Origin: Methanobacterium sp.
GTDB taxonomy: Archaea > Methanobacteriota > Methanobacteria > Methanobacteriales > Methanobacteriaceae
Assembly: GCA_003162115.1 (NCBI GenBank)
Contig: PMMV01000068.1
Coordinates: forward strand, 25,877 to 32,266
DNA: 6,390 nt
Direction: 5' to 3'
A program made the translations under genes and the position numbers. Positions within the stretch are counted from its first letter, which is position 1. Each line of letters opens with the position of its first letter. Positions 6,185 to 6,390 of this stretch are shown in pieces. The notes below the pieces were generated by a model. That model did not search any database, was not told the DNA's origin, and was given only the letters and a program-made list of their open reading frames with translations.

Positions 6185-6390
6185 ATGCAGATAAGAATAG
6201 CACTGCCATCAAAGGGAAGGATCAGTGACCCTGCGGTCAAGCTTCTAGGCAAGGCAGGAATTGGTGTAAAAGATACTGCCAACAGAAAGCTTTTTTCAGA
6301 GACTTATGATGATGATATAAGTGTTATGTTCACTAGAGCTGCTGACATCCCTGAATTTGTTGCGGACGGTGCAGCTGATATTGGAATGAC
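6185..6390 (+). CDS. hisG: ATP phosphoribosyltransferase HisG, N-terminal 69 residues (3' partial)
   Basis: HisG catalyses the first committed step of histidine biosynthesis, joining ATP and PRPP to give N1-(5'-phosphoribosyl)-ATP, and is normally inhibited by histidine. The fragment begins MQIRIALPSKGRI, where K10-G11-R12 matches the family's conserved KGR near the start, followed by NRKLF (33-37), the R51-A-A-D-I-P segment and VADGAADIGMT (59-69), a conserved stretch of HisG domain I. The C-terminal part, including the PRPP-binding loop and any regulatory ACT-like domain, lies beyond the window edge, so long and short HisG forms cannot be told apart. The start is set by GGAGG 6 nt upstream. 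It is transcribed away from dadD across a 120-bp spacer, with no sign of other his genes on this side. Confidence 0.95.
   Translation, partial: MQIRIALPSKGRISDPAVKLLGKAGIGVKDTANRKLFSETYDDDISVMFTRAADIPEFVADGAADIGM

Noticed and set aside
1..6390. CRISPR array, defence system, transposon or prophage.
   Set aside because: No regularly spaced repeats, no terminal inverted repeats, no transposase or integrase motif and no abrupt composition change; the genes are metabolic, RNA-modification and metal-transport functions.

Overview
The window looks like a piece of an AT-rich archaeal chromosome, most likely a methanogen of the Methanobacteriales (Methanobacterium-like). This rests on the long archaeal form of TruD, a phenylacetate-CoA ligase/coenzyme F390 synthetase-type adenylating enzyme, a DadD-type 5'-deoxyadenosine deaminase beside hisG, ribosome binding sites matching the GGAGGTGATC consensus, and T-rich rather than hairpin terminators. 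The genus is inferred; nothing here proves it. No tRNA, rRNA, CRISPR array, insertion sequence or phage gene was seen.

Layout: 1-639 (+) is the C-terminal part of a Cu(+)-type P1B ATPase (copA). After about 200 bp of AT-rich spacer, 848-991 (+) encodes a 47-residue stand-alone YHS-domain protein. These two form a likely metal-handling pair. A T-rich convergence zone (992-1102) separates them from four minus-strand genes: truD (1103-2356, tRNA pseudouridine synthase), a phenylacetate-CoA ligase/F390 synthetase-like adenylating enzyme (2538-3881), a HAD-superfamily phosphatase (4043-4726) and dadD (4772-6064). A divergent intergenic region of 120 bp then leads to hisG (6185 to the window end, +), the first enzyme of histidine biosynthesis.

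Gene relations: dadD and the HAD phosphatase are close (45 bp between the preferred start and the upstream stop) and probably form one transcript, read dadD then HAD. DadD-type enzymes deaminate 5'-deoxyadenosine, S-adenosylhomocysteine and methylthioadenosine, so the HAD enzyme may act on a phosphorylated salvage intermediate; this is a hypothesis from linkage only. truD and the adenylating enzyme have 160-180 bp upstream spacers and probably have their own promoters. Three start codons were settled from Shine-Dalgarno positions: YHS at 848, HAD at 4726 (not 4741) and dadD at 6064 (not the GTG at 6070).

This reads mostly as ordinary core genome. The points that deserve a second look are the tiny YHS protein beside copA, the dadD-HAD linkage, the unusual hinge and cysteine cluster of the adenylating enzyme, and several inverted repeats placed near predicted promoters, notably a perfect 7-bp one touching the hisG ribosome binding site.
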